From: Faecalibacterium sp. HTF-F
GTDB taxonomy: Bacteria; Bacillota; Clostridia; Oscillospirales; Ruminococcaceae
DNA length: 64,000 nt
Direction of reading: 5' to 3'
NCBI RefSeq assembly: GCF_023347535.1
Contig: NZ_CP094473.1
Location: forward strand, 1,240,001-1,304,000
A model generated the notes under the pieces. The model was not told the DNA's origin, did no database searches, and saw only the letters and a program-made list of their open reading frames with translations. The position numbers were made by a program, and so were the translations under genes. Below are positions 8,444-17,130 of the stretch, piece after piece; position 1 is the first letter of the stretch, and each line of letters opens with the position of its first letter.

Positions 8444-8555
8444 GGTCGGAGGGCAGGAAATTTCTCCGGCGAATGTCCTGGGGCCCCGGCGCGTAAGCGT
8501 TGGGGCGGGACTGGAGTCCCGGGCTGTTCGCGGAGAAAGCTTCCTGCCTTCGACC
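8444..8555 (-). ncRNA. Branched, highly structured intercistronic element before folD
   Basis: This interval starts right after the cyclodeaminase stop. Nested pairings in plus coordinates are: 8444-8448 with 8551-8555 (GGTCG/CGACC), 8452-8459 with 8541-8548, 8462-8473 with 8527-8537 (one bulge), and inside them two hairpins, 8484-8505 (CCCC-GGCGC-GTAA-GCGTT-GGGG) and 8507-8520 (GGGAC/GTCCC). It is therefore a long stem ending in a multi-branch junction. Being transcribed with folD it could be a cis-regulatory RNA, a processing site, or a mobile palindromic element. It does not match ZTP or THF riboswitch consensus well enough to be named. Confidence 0.55.
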
Positions 8556-8560
8556 GTAGG

Positions 8561-9196
8561 TCACCGCATCCGTAATTTCTCCGTCACCGATGCAAACACG
8601 GCATCTGCTTTCGGTACAAATTCACCCAGCAATTTATCCGCCTTGGCATCCAGTTCCGCAGCGTGTGCACGGTCTGTCATCAGCTTTGTGTTGATGAACA
8701 CATTCAGGCTTGCGGCCTGCAAGGCTGCCTTGCACAGAGCGGCTGCGCAGCCTGCGTCCGAGACGGCCAGCACGCTGCCCTTGGCGGCGTATTCTTCCAC
8801 CAGCACAATGCCCTCGGCGCATTTTTCCATGATCTGCAGCGGCACCGCACAGGCGGCGTCCAGTGCGCTTTCCAGCACGGCGGCTTTGTGTGCGGCCTGT
8901 TCCGGCGTGTCCTTTGGCAGGCCATAGGCTGCGGCCAGCGGCGCAAAGGCCTCCGCGTCGGCCTGCACCAGAGCTTCCAGCTCTTTGCGCAGGATGTCAG
9001 ACCGGGCATTCAGGGCCTGAATGTCCGCTTCCGCAGCAGCATATTTCTTTTTGCCGATGGTCAGGCTGCCCACCATGCTGCCCAGTGCTACACCGGCGGC
9101 ACCCACCAGTGCCGCTGTGCCGCCGCCGCCCGGCGTGGGCGCTTTGCCGGCCAGTTCTGCCAGAAACTGCTCACAGCTCCGCTTCATCATTTCCAT
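8561..9196 (-). CDS. fchA: Cyclodeaminase/cyclohydrolase family protein (FTCD C-terminal-domain type)
   Basis: The 211-residue, helix-rich protein matches the formimidoyl-THF cyclodeaminase / methenyl-THF cyclohydrolase (FchA) family: N-terminal FLAELAGKAPTPGGGGTAALVGAAGVALGSMV is the diagnostic glycine-rich segment, followed by a helical bundle with ALDAACAVPLQIMEKCAEG. It would act on formimino- or methenyl-THF in the cytosol. Its start overlaps the stop of the 5-formyl-THF cyclo-ligase by 10 bases, and folD follows, so the three form a one-carbon operon. Whether its real reaction is the deamination or only the hydrolysis cannot be seen. Confidence 0.9.
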   Translation of the reverse strand: MEMMKRSCEQFLAELAGKAPTPGGGGTAALVGAAGVALGSMVGSLTIGKKKYAAAEADIQALNARSDILRKELEALVQADAEAFAPLAAAYGLPKDTPEQAAHKAAVLESALDAACAVPLQIMEKCAEGIVLVEEYAAKGSVLAVSDAGCAAALCKAALQAASLNVFINTKLMTDRAHAAELDAKADKLLGEFVPKADAVFASVTEKLRMR

Positions 9197-9759
9197 TGGT
9201 AAATACCTCTCTCTGTTACATAGGCGTCCAGCCGCTGGTCATGCCCGTCCACGGCGGCATGGGTGACCCGCTGCGCTTCAAATGCAATGCCGATCTTTCC
9301 CGCATGGGTGCAGCGGGGAAGAAAGCGGTCGTAATAACCCTTGCCCATGCCGACCCGGAAGCAGTCTGCATCAAAAGCCGTGCAGGGCACAAGGACCAGA
9401 TCCAGCGCTTCCGGCAGCAGGATCTCCGACCGGCTCAGGATGGGGGTGCGGATGCCGTACTGCCCCACCTCCCAGCCGTCCGGGCCGGGCACAGCGGCGG
9501 TAAGGGAATACGCCTCGCCGCATACCGGATAGGCCAGCGTTTTGCCTTGCGCCTGCGCCTTTTCCGCAAAGGCAGAAAGGTCGGCTTCGGAACCAGACGC
9601 CGCGTACAGCAGGATGGTCTGCGCATTCTGTACGGCATCCAGCCGCCAGAGGTTCGCACACAGGGCTGCATTTGCTGCGGCGCGTGCCTGAGCAGAAAGC
9701 GCCCTGCGTGCGGCACGGCCTGCCCGGCGCTGTGCCTGCTTTTGTTCACTGACCGTCAC
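9187..9759 (-). CDS. 5-formyltetrahydrofolate cyclo-ligase (MTHFS)
   Basis: The protein (190 residues from GTG 9759) has the MTHFS pattern: a basic N-terminal helix with QKQAQRRAGRAARRAL, the ATP-site stretch, the segment ILLPEALDLVLVPCTAFDADCFRVGMGKGYYDRFL with the family GxGxGYYDR motif, and a C-terminal FEAQ.V region. It converts 5-formyl-THF plus ATP into 5,10-methenyl-THF. The start is set at GTG 9759 because GAGGTG precedes it by 7 bases and the length then fits the family; an upstream ATG at 9834 would add an atypical 25-residue head. It overlaps the next gene by 10 bp. Confidence 0.92.
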   Translation of the reverse strand: MTVSEQKQAQRRAGRAARRALSAQARAAANAALCANLWRLDAVQNAQTILLYAASGSEADLSAFAEKAQAQGKTLAYPVCGEAYSLTAAVPGPDGWEVGQYGIRTPILSRSEILLPEALDLVLVPCTAFDADCFRVGMGKGYYDRFLPRCTHAGKIGIAFEAQRVTHAAVDGHDQRLDAYVTERGIYQWK

Positions 9760-9885
9760 CGGAGAACACCTCGCTTCATCTGAGGGTTGACTGATTTGAA
9801 AAATATACAAAAACAACATTGCATTTTTATACAAGTATAATAAACACTTCAGACGAAAAAAGCAAGCCTTTTGTCAAAATGGAAG

Positions 9886-9914
9886 TTGAAGATTCTGCAG
9901 CTTTCTGCTATGAT
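9886..9914 (+). promoter_or_regulatory. Promoter of glyA
   Basis: TTGAAG (9886-9891), 17-bp spacer, extended TGC-TATGAT (-10 at 9909-9914). The 5' leader is about 80 nt and contains a short GATCCGGGG/TCTCCGG-type hairpin before the ribosome site GAGAGGGG. Confidence 0.8.
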
Positions 9915-10001
9915 AAGAGAAAGCAATTCGGTTCGTGCGCGGAGCAGGGTGGCTTGAAGAGATCCGGGGCTTTCTCCGGAAATTGAGAGGGGTAGAATAT
10001 T

Positions 10002-11255
10002 ATGTACAATGAAATGATGGACACCATCGGTCTGGTCAATACCGTTGATCCGGAGCTGGCTGCAGCCATGGATCGCGAGCTGAACCGTCAGCGCCAGAAC
10101 ATTGAACTGATCGCCAGCGAGAACATCGTCTCTCCCGCCGTCATGGCCGCAATGGGCAGCATCCTGACCAACAAGTACGCCGAGGGCCTGCCCGGCAAGC
10201 GCTACTATGGCGGCTGCGTCTATGTGGACGAGGTGGAAAACATCGCCATTGAGCGTGCCTGCAAACTGTTCGGCGCAAAATATGCCAATGTTCAGCCGCA
10301 CTCCGGTGCACAGGCCAATCTGGCAGTTTATTTTGCTCTGCTGGATCTGGGCGATACCGTCATGGGCATGGATCTGTCTCAGGGCGGTCATCTGACCCAC
10401 GGCTCTCCGGTGAACATGTCCGGCAAGAACTATAACTTCGTCTCTTACGGTGTCAACGCCGACGGCGTGATCGATTACGCCGAGCTGGAAAAGCAGGTCA
10501 GGAAGGTCCGCCCCAAGCTGATCGTAGCCGGTGCATCCGCCTATCCGCGTGCCATCGACTTTGAAAAGATCGCTGAGATCGCCCACGGCTATGGTGCATA
10601 TCTGATGGTGGATATGGCCCACATTGCCGGTCTGGTGGCAGGCGGCTATCACCAGAGCCCCGTGCCCTATGCAGATGTTGTGACCACCACCACCCACAAG
10701 ACCCTGCGCGGCCCCCGCGGCGGCCTGATCCTAACCAACAACCCGATCCTTGCAAAGCGCATCAACTCCGCTGTGTTCCCCGGCACGCAGGGCGGCCCGC
10801 TGGAGCATGTCATTGCTGCAAAGGCTGTCTGCTTTGGCGAGGCGCTGAAGCCTGAGTTCAAGGAGTATGCCCGCAAGATCGTAGAAAATGCAAAGGCTCT
10901 GGCAGATGCGCTGCAGGCTCGCGGCGTCAAGCTGGTATCCGGCGGCACCGACAACCATCTGATGCTCATTGACCTGCGCGACGAGGAGTGCACCGGCAAG
11001 GAACTGGAAGCACGTCTGGACAGTGTGCACATCACCGCCAACAAAAACACCGTTCCCGGCGAGACCCGCAGCCCCTTTGTGACTTCCGGCGTGCGTCTGG
11101 GCACTCCGGCTGTCACCACCCGCGGCATGGGCGTGGCCGAAATGAAGGTCATTGCGGACTGCATTGCCGACTGCATTTGGCATTATGACGAAAAGAAGGA
11201 CGAGATCAGCGACCGTGTGCTGAAGCTGACTCAGGACTTCCCGCTGTATCAGTAA
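10002..11255 (+). CDS. glyA: Serine hydroxymethyltransferase
   Basis: The 417-residue PLP enzyme is of normal length. It shows [23 protein letters not shown] at the N terminus, the [13 protein letters not shown] active-site segment, the substrate region [14 protein letters not shown], and [15 protein letters not shown] containing the PLP lysine near residue 230. It interconverts serine and glycine with transfer of one carbon to THF, linking to the adjacent, divergently arranged folate operon. The gene is monocistronic, with its own promoter and a strong terminator at 11271-11309. Confidence 0.98.
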   Translation: MYNEMMDTIGLVNTVDPELAAAMDRELNRQRQNIELIASENIVSPAVMAAMGSILTNKYAEGLPGKRYYGGCVYVDEVENIAIERACKLFGAKYANVQPHSGAQANLAVYFALLDLGDTVMGMDLSQGGHLTHGSPVNMSGKNYNFVSYGVNADGVIDYAELEKQVRKVRPKLIVAGASAYPRAIDFEKIAEIAHGYGAYLMVDMAHIAGLVAGGYHQSPVPYADVVTTTTHKTLRGPRGGLILTNNPILAKRINSAVFPGTQGGPLEHVIAAKAVCFGEALKPEFKEYARKIVENAKALADALQARGVKLVSGGTDNHLMLIDLRDEECTGKELEARLDSVHITANKNTVPGETRSPFVTSGVRLGTPAVTTRGMGVAEMKVIADCIADCIWHYDEKKDEISDRVLKLTQDFPLYQ

Positions 11256-11270
11256 ATATCGCTCTGTTTG

Positions 11271-11309
11271 AAAGAGGAAGCGCCTTCGGGCGCTTCCTCT
11301 TTCTTTTTT
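11271..11309 (+). terminator. Terminator of glyA
   Basis: AAAGAGGAAGCGCC-TTCG-GGCGCTTCCTCTTTC followed by T6; one of the strongest hairpins in the window. Confidence 0.95.
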
Positions 11310-11356
11310 GCTGGGTTTGTGTTACCATAAACGCAAAGACAAAAGGAGAAATGACT

Positions 11357-11872
11357 ATGGAGCGTACAGGGCTGTTACATCTATACTACGGCGACGGCAA
11401 GGGCAAGACCACCGCTGCCATGGGCCTTGCGCTGCGAGCGCTGGGCAGCGGAAAAAAGGTGGTGGTCCTGCAGTTTCTCAAGGGAGGACAGAGCGGCGAG
11501 ATCCCGCTGCTGGAGCAGCTGGGCGCAAAGATCTACCGGGGCAAGGCCGGGCAGAAATTTGTGTTCCAGATGGACGAAGCAGAAAAGGCCGCCACCCGCG
11601 ATCTGCAAAACCGGAACCTTGCTGCTGCTATGACCGAAGACGCTGACCTGCTGGTGCTGGACGAAGCGGGCAGTGCGTGGGAACTGGATATGGTGGATAA
11701 GGCCCTGCTGCAAAAAGCTGTGCTGGCCCGGCCTGCAGCACAGGAGTGTGTCCTGACCGCTCATGCCGCTCCGCAGTGGATGCTGGACGCTGCGGACTAT
11801 GTGACCGAGATGAAGTGCTGCCGCCACCCGTACCAGAAGGGCATCGCGGCCCGGAAGGGCATTGAATACTGA
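11357..11872 (+). CDS. cobO: CobO/BtuR-type cob(I)yrinic acid a,c-diamide adenosyltransferase
   Basis: The 171-residue protein contains the CobA/CobO/BtuR P-loop GDGKGKTTAAMG near its start, then VVVLQFLKGG, and the motif LLVLDEAGSAWELDMVD corresponding to the family LDEi block. It adenosylates corrinoids with ATP. AAAAGGAG favours ATG 11357 (8 bases) over ATG 11351 (2 bases). It stands without other cobalamin genes here, so salvage rather than full synthesis is as likely; a nearby corrinoid riboswitch was not seen. Confidence 0.85.
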   Translation: MERTGLLHLYYGDGKGKTTAAMGLALRALGSGKKVVVLQFLKGGQSGEIPLLEQLGAKIYRGKAGQKFVFQMDEAEKAATRDLQNRNLAAAMTEDADLLVLDEAGSAWELDMVDKALLQKAVLARPAAQECVLTAHAAPQWMLDAADYVTEMKCCRHPYQKGIAARKGIEY

Positions 11873-12112
11873 CACAGACAGGACACCGGTGCGGGGTATT
11901 TTTATCTTGCATTTATCCGACCGGTGTGATATGATGAAAGCAAGAAACCATGCGTGCATTTTTCTGAGCAGACCCGACAGCAGAAAGGGAACCGCTCCGC
12001 ACCGCTGCCGGGGCAGTTCCCGGCGGCGTTTTGTTTGAAACGGCGGTTAGCATTTCCTAACAGAGCGGATACCTGTGGGCCGGTGTGCGCAGGACATCTG
12101 GAGGGGAATAAA

Positions 12113-12373
12113 ATGATTGAAACGATCGTAAAAGTAGATGGTATGATGTGCGGCATGTGCGAGAGCCATGTCAACGAAGCTGTGCGCAAGGCCTTTCCGG
12201 AGGCGAAAAAGGTCACATCCTCGCAGGCCAAGGGGCAGACCGTGATCCACTCGGAGCAGCCGCTGGATGAGCAGAAGCTGCAGGATGCCATCAATGCCAC
12301 CGGTTACGAGGTCAAAGGCGTAAAGAGTGCACCTTACGAGAAAAAAGGCTTTTTCTCGTTCTTGAAAAAATAA
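12113..12373 (+). CDS. Heavy-metal-associated (HMA) domain protein
   Basis: The 86-residue protein is a single HMA fold with the metal-binding motif GMMCGMCESH near residue 10-19 (CxxC), ending in a short lysine-rich tail with KKGFFSFLKK. Such domains bind Cu(I) or similar ions and hand them to P-type ATPases; it resembles CopZ and the C-terminal domain of CopA at 57.9 kb. ATG 12113 is chosen because GAGGGG lies 6 bases upstream. The 240-bp stretch before it (11873-12112) contains no gene I can support. Confidence 0.88.
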   Translation: MIETIVKVDGMMCGMCESHVNEAVRKAFPEAKKVTSSQAKGQTVIHSEQPLDEQKLQDAINATGYEVKGVKSAPYEKKGFFSFLKK

Positions 12374-12409
12374 GCGGACCCTAACACACATCAAGGGAGG
12401 CGTATCGGT

Positions 12410-13369
12410 ATGAGGATCCTGGTTTATGGTGCGGGCGTTTTGGGCTGTGAGCTGACACATGTGCTGCTGCAGAACAAAAAGAACGTTGTGACGCTGCTTG
12501 CACGCGGTGAGTGGAAGGAGATGATCGACCAGAAAGGTCTGGTCATCCGCCACTGGGCGCAGCGCAGAACGACCACAGAACGTGTAAAGACCATTGATGT
12601 CCTTGCACCGGATGACTTCTATGACCTTGTTTTTGTGGTGGTGCAGGCAGGGCAGCTGCCGGATGTGCTGCCTGTGCTCAAGGCGAACAGGAGCCAGTAC
12701 TTTGTGTTCGTGGGCAACGACCCTCATGCAAAGCAGGTCTTGGAGTACATGCAGCGTCCGGCTGATAAGATCGCATTCGGCTTCCAGAACTCCGCAGGGC
12801 ACCGGGAACATGGCCGCGTGGTCAGCGCACACGTCGGGGTGGGCATGACGGCAGGCGGCGCAACAGCACCGCTGTCCGGTGCGTTCCGCATCCGGCTCAA
12901 GACTGCCTTTGACGGCACGAAATATAAGCTTACCTTCTACAGTGATATGGACGAGTGGCTCAAGTGTCACATTGCTTTTATCCTGCCGGTGTGCTATGTC
13001 TGCTACGCCTGCAATGGAGACCTGACCCGCGCCACCCGACAGCAGCGCGGAGCGATGATCGATGCCGCCTATGAAGCCTGTCTGATGCTCAAGGATGCCG
13101 GCATCCCGGTGAATGACAAGGAAAACACGGATGTTTACAAGCCGGGTTCTGCAGGCCGCCGTCAGGTGGAAGCCATGGTGCTCGTGATGGCAAAAACGCC
13201 GCTGGGCCGTTTGTGCGCATCGGACCACGCAATGAACGCGGTGTCCGAAATGAAATATCTGGATGAGGCCTTTGAGGCTCTGCGCAGGCAGACCGGTACG
13301 GCAATGCCCATGTGGGAAAAGCTGCGCAGCGAGATGCCGCCCTGGGAGACGCTGCAGCACCAGAAATGA
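12410..13369 (+). CDS. Ketopantoate reductase-like protein (ApbA/PanE N-terminal domain)
   Basis: The 319-residue protein begins with the NAD(P)-binding Rossmann motif GAGVLGCELTHVLLQ and continues with the ApbA-type pattern of about 150 residues. The C-terminal half is helical and has the ASDHAMNAVSEMKYLDEAF segment, but I do not see the standard PanE catalytic Lys/Asn/Ser motifs clearly, so the specific reaction is open. No pantothenate genes adjoin. It follows the HMA gene by 36 bp and is closed by the terminator at 13398-13445. Confidence 0.7.
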   Translation: MRILVYGAGVLGCELTHVLLQNKKNVVTLLARGEWKEMIDQKGLVIRHWAQRRTTTERVKTIDVLAPDDFYDLVFVVVQAGQLPDVLPVLKANRSQYFVFVGNDPHAKQVLEYMQRPADKIAFGFQNSAGHREHGRVVSAHVGVGMTAGGATAPLSGAFRIRLKTAFDGTKYKLTFYSDMDEWLKCHIAFILPVCYVCYACNGDLTRATRQQRGAMIDAAYEACLMLKDAGIPVNDKENTDVYKPGSAGRRQVEAMVLVMAKTPLGRLCASDHAMNAVSEMKYLDEAFEALRRQTGTAMPMWEKLRSEMPPWETLQHQK

Positions 13370-13397
13370 TGCCGGGCCGTCGCAAATAAGACAAAAT

Positions 13398-13445
13398 AAA
13401 ACCACCGCCGGACCGATCAGAAGATCGGAAAGGCGGTGGTTTTTG
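13398..13445. terminator. Bidirectional terminator
   Basis: AAACCACCGCC and GGCGGTGGTTT arms with an internal GATC-rich hairpin and flanking A/T runs, between convergent genes. Confidence 0.9.
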
Positions 13446-13452
13446 TCTGCGG

Positions 13453-15942
13453 CTATTTCTGCCAGAAATCCTGCAGCGCCTGCCCAAGCTCCTCGGCGCT
13501 GTGCAGATACCGGATGTGCTGCCAGTGCGGCGGGAACAGCCGGGCATAATCCGGCCGGGCAAAGCGGTCGTCCAGCAAAAGCACTACACCCCTGTCCTCC
13601 GGTGTGCGGATGACCCTCCCGGCGGCCTGCAGCACCTTGTTCATGCCGGGATAGCGGTAGGCATAGTCGAATCCGGAGCCGTTTTGTGCATCGTAATAGC
13701 GGCGCAGCATTTCCTGCTGGGGGTTCACCTGCGGCAGACCGACCCCCACGATCGCACACCCGATGAGCCGGTCGCCTGCAAGATCCACACCTTCGCCAAA
13801 AACACCGCCCAGCACCCCAAAACCCAGCAGAGTTTCTTTTGGCTGCGGCACAAATTGTGCAAGAAATTCTGCCCGGGCAGCATCGTCTGCGCCGCTCTCC
13901 TGCACAAGCGTGCGGATGTCCGGGTGACGTGTTGCAAAATCTTCATATACCTGCCGGAGATAGGCGTAGCTTGGAAAAAACGCCAGATAGTTTCCGGTTT
14001 TTCCACTGGTCAGCCGGGCCAGTGCGTCCGAAACGGCCTGCACACTGGTTTCCCGGTCGCGGTAGCGGGTGGAAATATTTGCCATGCAGTAAAGACCGAG
14101 ATTTTCGGCGGGGAAGGGACTGGGCAGTGCCACGGCCCGGGCATCCGCGCAGCCCAGTACACCGCGATAATAGCTGGGCGGGGTAAGTGTTGCACTGAAC
14201 AATGCGGCACAGCGCCCGGCGGAAAGGCTGGCCTCCACAAAGGGCGCCGGGTCCAGACACAACAGCTGCAGTTCCAGCTCACTGCTGCGGGCAGTCAGCT
14301 GGGTGACAAAATGGCTGTCGTACCGTTCGGAAGAGCGGAGGATATCCTGCACCGCAAAATAAAGCTCCAACAGCTGTGCATGGGCATCCGCGTCCGGGTT
14401 CGCTTCCAGCCAATCCTGCAAGGGAGCCTGCACCGCCCGCAGCGGGCTGAGCAGGGCAGACGGAAGCTCCCGCAAAAACACGGTACCGTCCTGTGCATAC
14501 AGCGGCTCGGGCAGTTCCGGCACAGGGTCCTGCAAAGACGGCAGAAGGGTGGTCTGAGCGGTGTCGGTTTCCGGTGCGCCGGTCTGGCCGCGGCGCGGTG
14601 CCAGACGCACGCAGGCTTTCCGGATATCCAGAAACGCCCGGTCTGCGCGGGTCAGCGCGGTCCGGAGGGAACTTTTCCCTTTGCCAAGGGCGCGTTTTGC
14701 CTCGGTCAGACTGCTTTTGAAAAAGCGTGCGGAGTACATGGCTCTGGCCCGGTCCGGAAGATTGTGTGCCTCGTCGATCAGGAACAGCCAGTCGCCGGAA
14801 GCATCAAAGAACCGCTTCAGGTGTACGACGGGGTCGAACAGATAATTGTAGTCGCCGATCACCACATCGCACCATTCGCTCAGGTCCAGCCCCAGCTCAA
14901 AGGGACACACCGAAAAACGCTTTGCCGCCCCGGCCAGCGCGGCGCGGTCAAAGCTGCCGGTATCGTCCAGCAGTGCGGACAGGGCATCTTTGATGCGATC
15001 ATAGTAGCCGTTGGCATAGGGACAGAGTTCCGGCAGACAGGCGGGATGCCCTTCTGAGTCCGGGTGAAGACAGACCTTTTCCTTGGCGGTCAGGGTCACG
15101 CTGCGCAGAGCAAGCTCCGGCGCGGCAGTGCGCAGCCGGGCAATGGCATCCTCGGCCGCGGCCTGAGTCGTATTGCGGGCGGTGAGGTAAAAGAGCTTTT
15201 CGCCGCTGCCCTCACCCATGGCCCGCAGGGCGGGGAAGAGGACGCTCATGGTCTTGCCGATGCCGGTGGGTGCCTGACAGAACAGACGGCTGCCGCCTTT
15301 GTGGTCGGCATCCCTTCCGGCGCGGCAGGCACGGTAGACTTCCCCCGCCAGTGCCCGCTGCCCGGGGCGGTACTGCGCAAAAGGAAACGGCAGAGCGGCA
15401 AGGCTCTGGCTGCGCCTTGCCGCCCAGTCCAGCTGCTGCCGTGCCCATGGTGCGTACTGACAAAGAAGTTTGTGCAGAAACTGCTCCAGCTCCGGTGCGG
15501 AAAAGCGGCGCATAAAGCGGATGATCTGATCCGTATCGATCTGATAATAGGTCAGCTGGACGTTCAATTCCGGCAGACTTTGCCGGGAACAGTAAATGGC
15601 ACCGTATACCATGCCCTGCGCCCAGTGACAGGGGTTCATATCCTCGGTGATCGCTTCATAGGGGACAGCGGTGGTCTTGATCTCGTCAATGACCGTCGTG
15701 CCGGAACCGTCGGTAAAAATGCCGTCTGCACGTCCTTCCAGAAGGAACGTGAGCCCCTCTGCCTGCCGCTCGGCAGAGAAAAACACCTCGGCCTGATAGT
15801 CTTCTCCGGCCGCTTTTTGCAGCTTGCGGTGAATGCGTGCACCTTCCAGTGCACGGTCAAAGCCGGTAAAACGGCTGTCGATGCTGCCGGTGCGCAGCAG
15901 AAACTCCACCAGCTGGCGGATGGGCAGATGGATAGAGGACAA
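13453..15942 (-). CDS. PD-(D/E)XK nuclease fused to XPD/DinG-type DNA helicase
   Basis: The 829-residue protein joins two parts. Residues about 30-180 resemble a RecB/Cas4-like PD-(D/E)XK nuclease: LEGRADGIF, then VIDEIKTT, then a QGMVYGAIY helix. From about residue 205 it is a superfamily 2 helicase of the XPD/DinG branch: Walker A APTGIGKT near 235, a cysteine cluster (CLHPDSEGHPACLPELCPYANG, then CPFELGL) suited to an Fe-S cluster, VIGDYNYLFDP, and the DEAH box LIDEAHNLPDRA. The C-terminal half holds motif VI-like QAAGRVIRTPEDRG. It starts at TTG 15942 with GGAAG upstream. It probably unwinds and trims DNA in repair; the partner pathway is not shown. Confidence 0.85.
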   Translation of the reverse strand: MSSIHLPIRQLVEFLLRTGSIDSRFTGFDRALEGARIHRKLQKAAGEDYQAEVFFSAERQAEGLTFLLEGRADGIFTDGSGTTVIDEIKTTAVPYEAITEDMNPCHWAQGMVYGAIYCSRQSLPELNVQLTYYQIDTDQIIRFMRRFSAPELEQFLHKLLCQYAPWARQQLDWAARRSQSLAALPFPFAQYRPGQRALAGEVYRACRAGRDADHKGGSRLFCQAPTGIGKTMSVLFPALRAMGEGSGEKLFYLTARNTTQAAAEDAIARLRTAAPELALRSVTLTAKEKVCLHPDSEGHPACLPELCPYANGYYDRIKDALSALLDDTGSFDRAALAGAAKRFSVCPFELGLDLSEWCDVVIGDYNYLFDPVVHLKRFFDASGDWLFLIDEAHNLPDRARAMYSARFFKSSLTEAKRALGKGKSSLRTALTRADRAFLDIRKACVRLAPRRGQTGAPETDTAQTTLLPSLQDPVPELPEPLYAQDGTVFLRELPSALLSPLRAVQAPLQDWLEANPDADAHAQLLELYFAVQDILRSSERYDSHFVTQLTARSSELELQLLCLDPAPFVEASLSAGRCAALFSATLTPPSYYRGVLGCADARAVALPSPFPAENLGLYCMANISTRYRDRETSVQAVSDALARLTSGKTGNYLAFFPSYAYLRQVYEDFATRHPDIRTLVQESGADDAARAEFLAQFVPQPKETLLGFGVLGGVFGEGVDLAGDRLIGCAIVGVGLPQVNPQQEMLRRYYDAQNGSGFDYAYRYPGMNKVLQAAGRVIRTPEDRGVVLLLDDRFARPDYARLFPPHWQHIRYLHSAEELGQALQDFWQK

Positions 15943-15987
15943 GGCGGTTCACTTCCTTTGCTTTGAAATGCTCTTTCCGTAAAAAAG

Positions 15988-17073
15988 CTAATCCAATTCA
16001 AACATTCTAATGCATTCCTTTGCTGCTGCATCCACCTTGCCAAAATCCACGGCTGCACGGTAGTAGGTCTCCAGCTCGTCGTGGCAGCTCTTGGCCTGTG
16101 CCATCAGGGCACTGGCCTGTTCCAGCAATTCTGCAGCCGCACGCTCGTTGAAGCGCAGCCGTGCACGATACCCGGCCAGATTTTCCCGGTCAAGGAAGCG
16201 GCTGCATCGCACGGCCTGCACGCCGGGCAGCTGCACCGGATGCCAGCGATTGTCCGTGAGGAAGGCAAGCTTCAGCTCCGGGATGAGGATGTGGTCGATC
16301 TTGTCATCCGGGTGCATGGCGCAGGGGCAGGTGATGAGGTGGTAGCCCCGGGTCAGGGCTTCGGCGCGGATGAGTTCCAGCAAAAGCCGCGACACTGCGC
16401 CGTAATCGTCCCGGAACACGATGAACTTGCTGGCAAGTGCCTGCACGGTGCCCTGATAGAATACCTCACCCTTGGGCGTGACGGCGGAGAGCAGCCGCAG
16501 CTCCTCGGTGCCGGTGCCCTCGGTGCGCGGCAGCATCCGGGCGCACAAACGCTTGACGTAGCGGCGCACCTTGTCAAAATTGGCACTGCATGCCTCGGCC
16601 CGGCGGCTGTCCAGGAGCAGACTGCCCGCCGAAGCGATATACCGTGCCGCCCGGATGCGCAGGATGGCGTTGCGGGCAAACAGCGCTTTTACCTCCTCAG
16701 TGTGCAGATGCAGCTTTTCAGCATCGATGGTATGATACAGGCTCACCACCACCTCATCCGCTCCCGGGGCATCCGGTTCCACCACGTGGGGCGCGGTGGC
16801 GTCCACAATGGCCCGATGCTGCCCGGGCAGGATCACGCCGTCCAGACTGTCCGGGTCGCTGGCACAGTGGATGCGCTGGGTAAGCAGCCCGTTCTGCTCT
16901 GCAGCACGGGCCAGCCGCTTCATCAAAGTGGATTTGCCGCAGCCCGGCCCGCTTTTGATCAGGTACATCTGCATCCCGGGTTCGCGGCGCAGCGGTTCAA
17001 AGTAGCCCTTGAACCCGGCGGGTGTGGTCGCACCCAGAAAAAAATCAATGGGATCGTGCCGTGTGGTTTCCAT
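15988..17073 (-). CDS. P-loop ATPase, PRK06851-like
   Basis: The 361-residue protein has one clear Walker A, IKSGPGCGKSTLMKRLARAA, near residue 40, and an N-terminal FFLGATTPAGFKGYFEPL phrase typical of this Bacillota family of unknown function. A second P-loop, present in some relatives, is not obvious. The C-terminal 60 residues are helical and alanine-rich. It lies between the nuclease-helicase and the uracil-DNA glycosylase on the same strand, which hints at but does not prove a DNA-related role. Confidence 0.75.
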   Translation of the reverse strand: METTRHDPIDFFLGATTPAGFKGYFEPLRREPGMQMYLIKSGPGCGKSTLMKRLARAAEQNGLLTQRIHCASDPDSLDGVILPGQHRAIVDATAPHVVEPDAPGADEVVVSLYHTIDAEKLHLHTEEVKALFARNAILRIRAARYIASAGSLLLDSRRAEACSANFDKVRRYVKRLCARMLPRTEGTGTEELRLLSAVTPKGEVFYQGTVQALASKFIVFRDDYGAVSRLLLELIRAEALTRGYHLITCPCAMHPDDKIDHILIPELKLAFLTDNRWHPVQLPGVQAVRCSRFLDRENLAGYRARLRFNERAAAELLEQASALMAQAKSCHDELETYYRAAVDFGKVDAAAKECIRMFELD

Positions 17074-17130
17074 AACTGAACACCTCTCTTTTGCTTTACA
17101 GTATGCAAAAGGGAAGGGTTTGGTTCGTTC

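Noticed and set aside
8444..8555. ZTP or THF riboswitch before folD
   Set aside because: Context fits, but the conserved core words of either class are not present; reported as an unassigned structured element.
13501..15057. Long plus-strand frame opposite the nuclease-helicase
   Set aside because: Mirror frame of an unmistakable helicase gene; codon pattern is a complement artefact.
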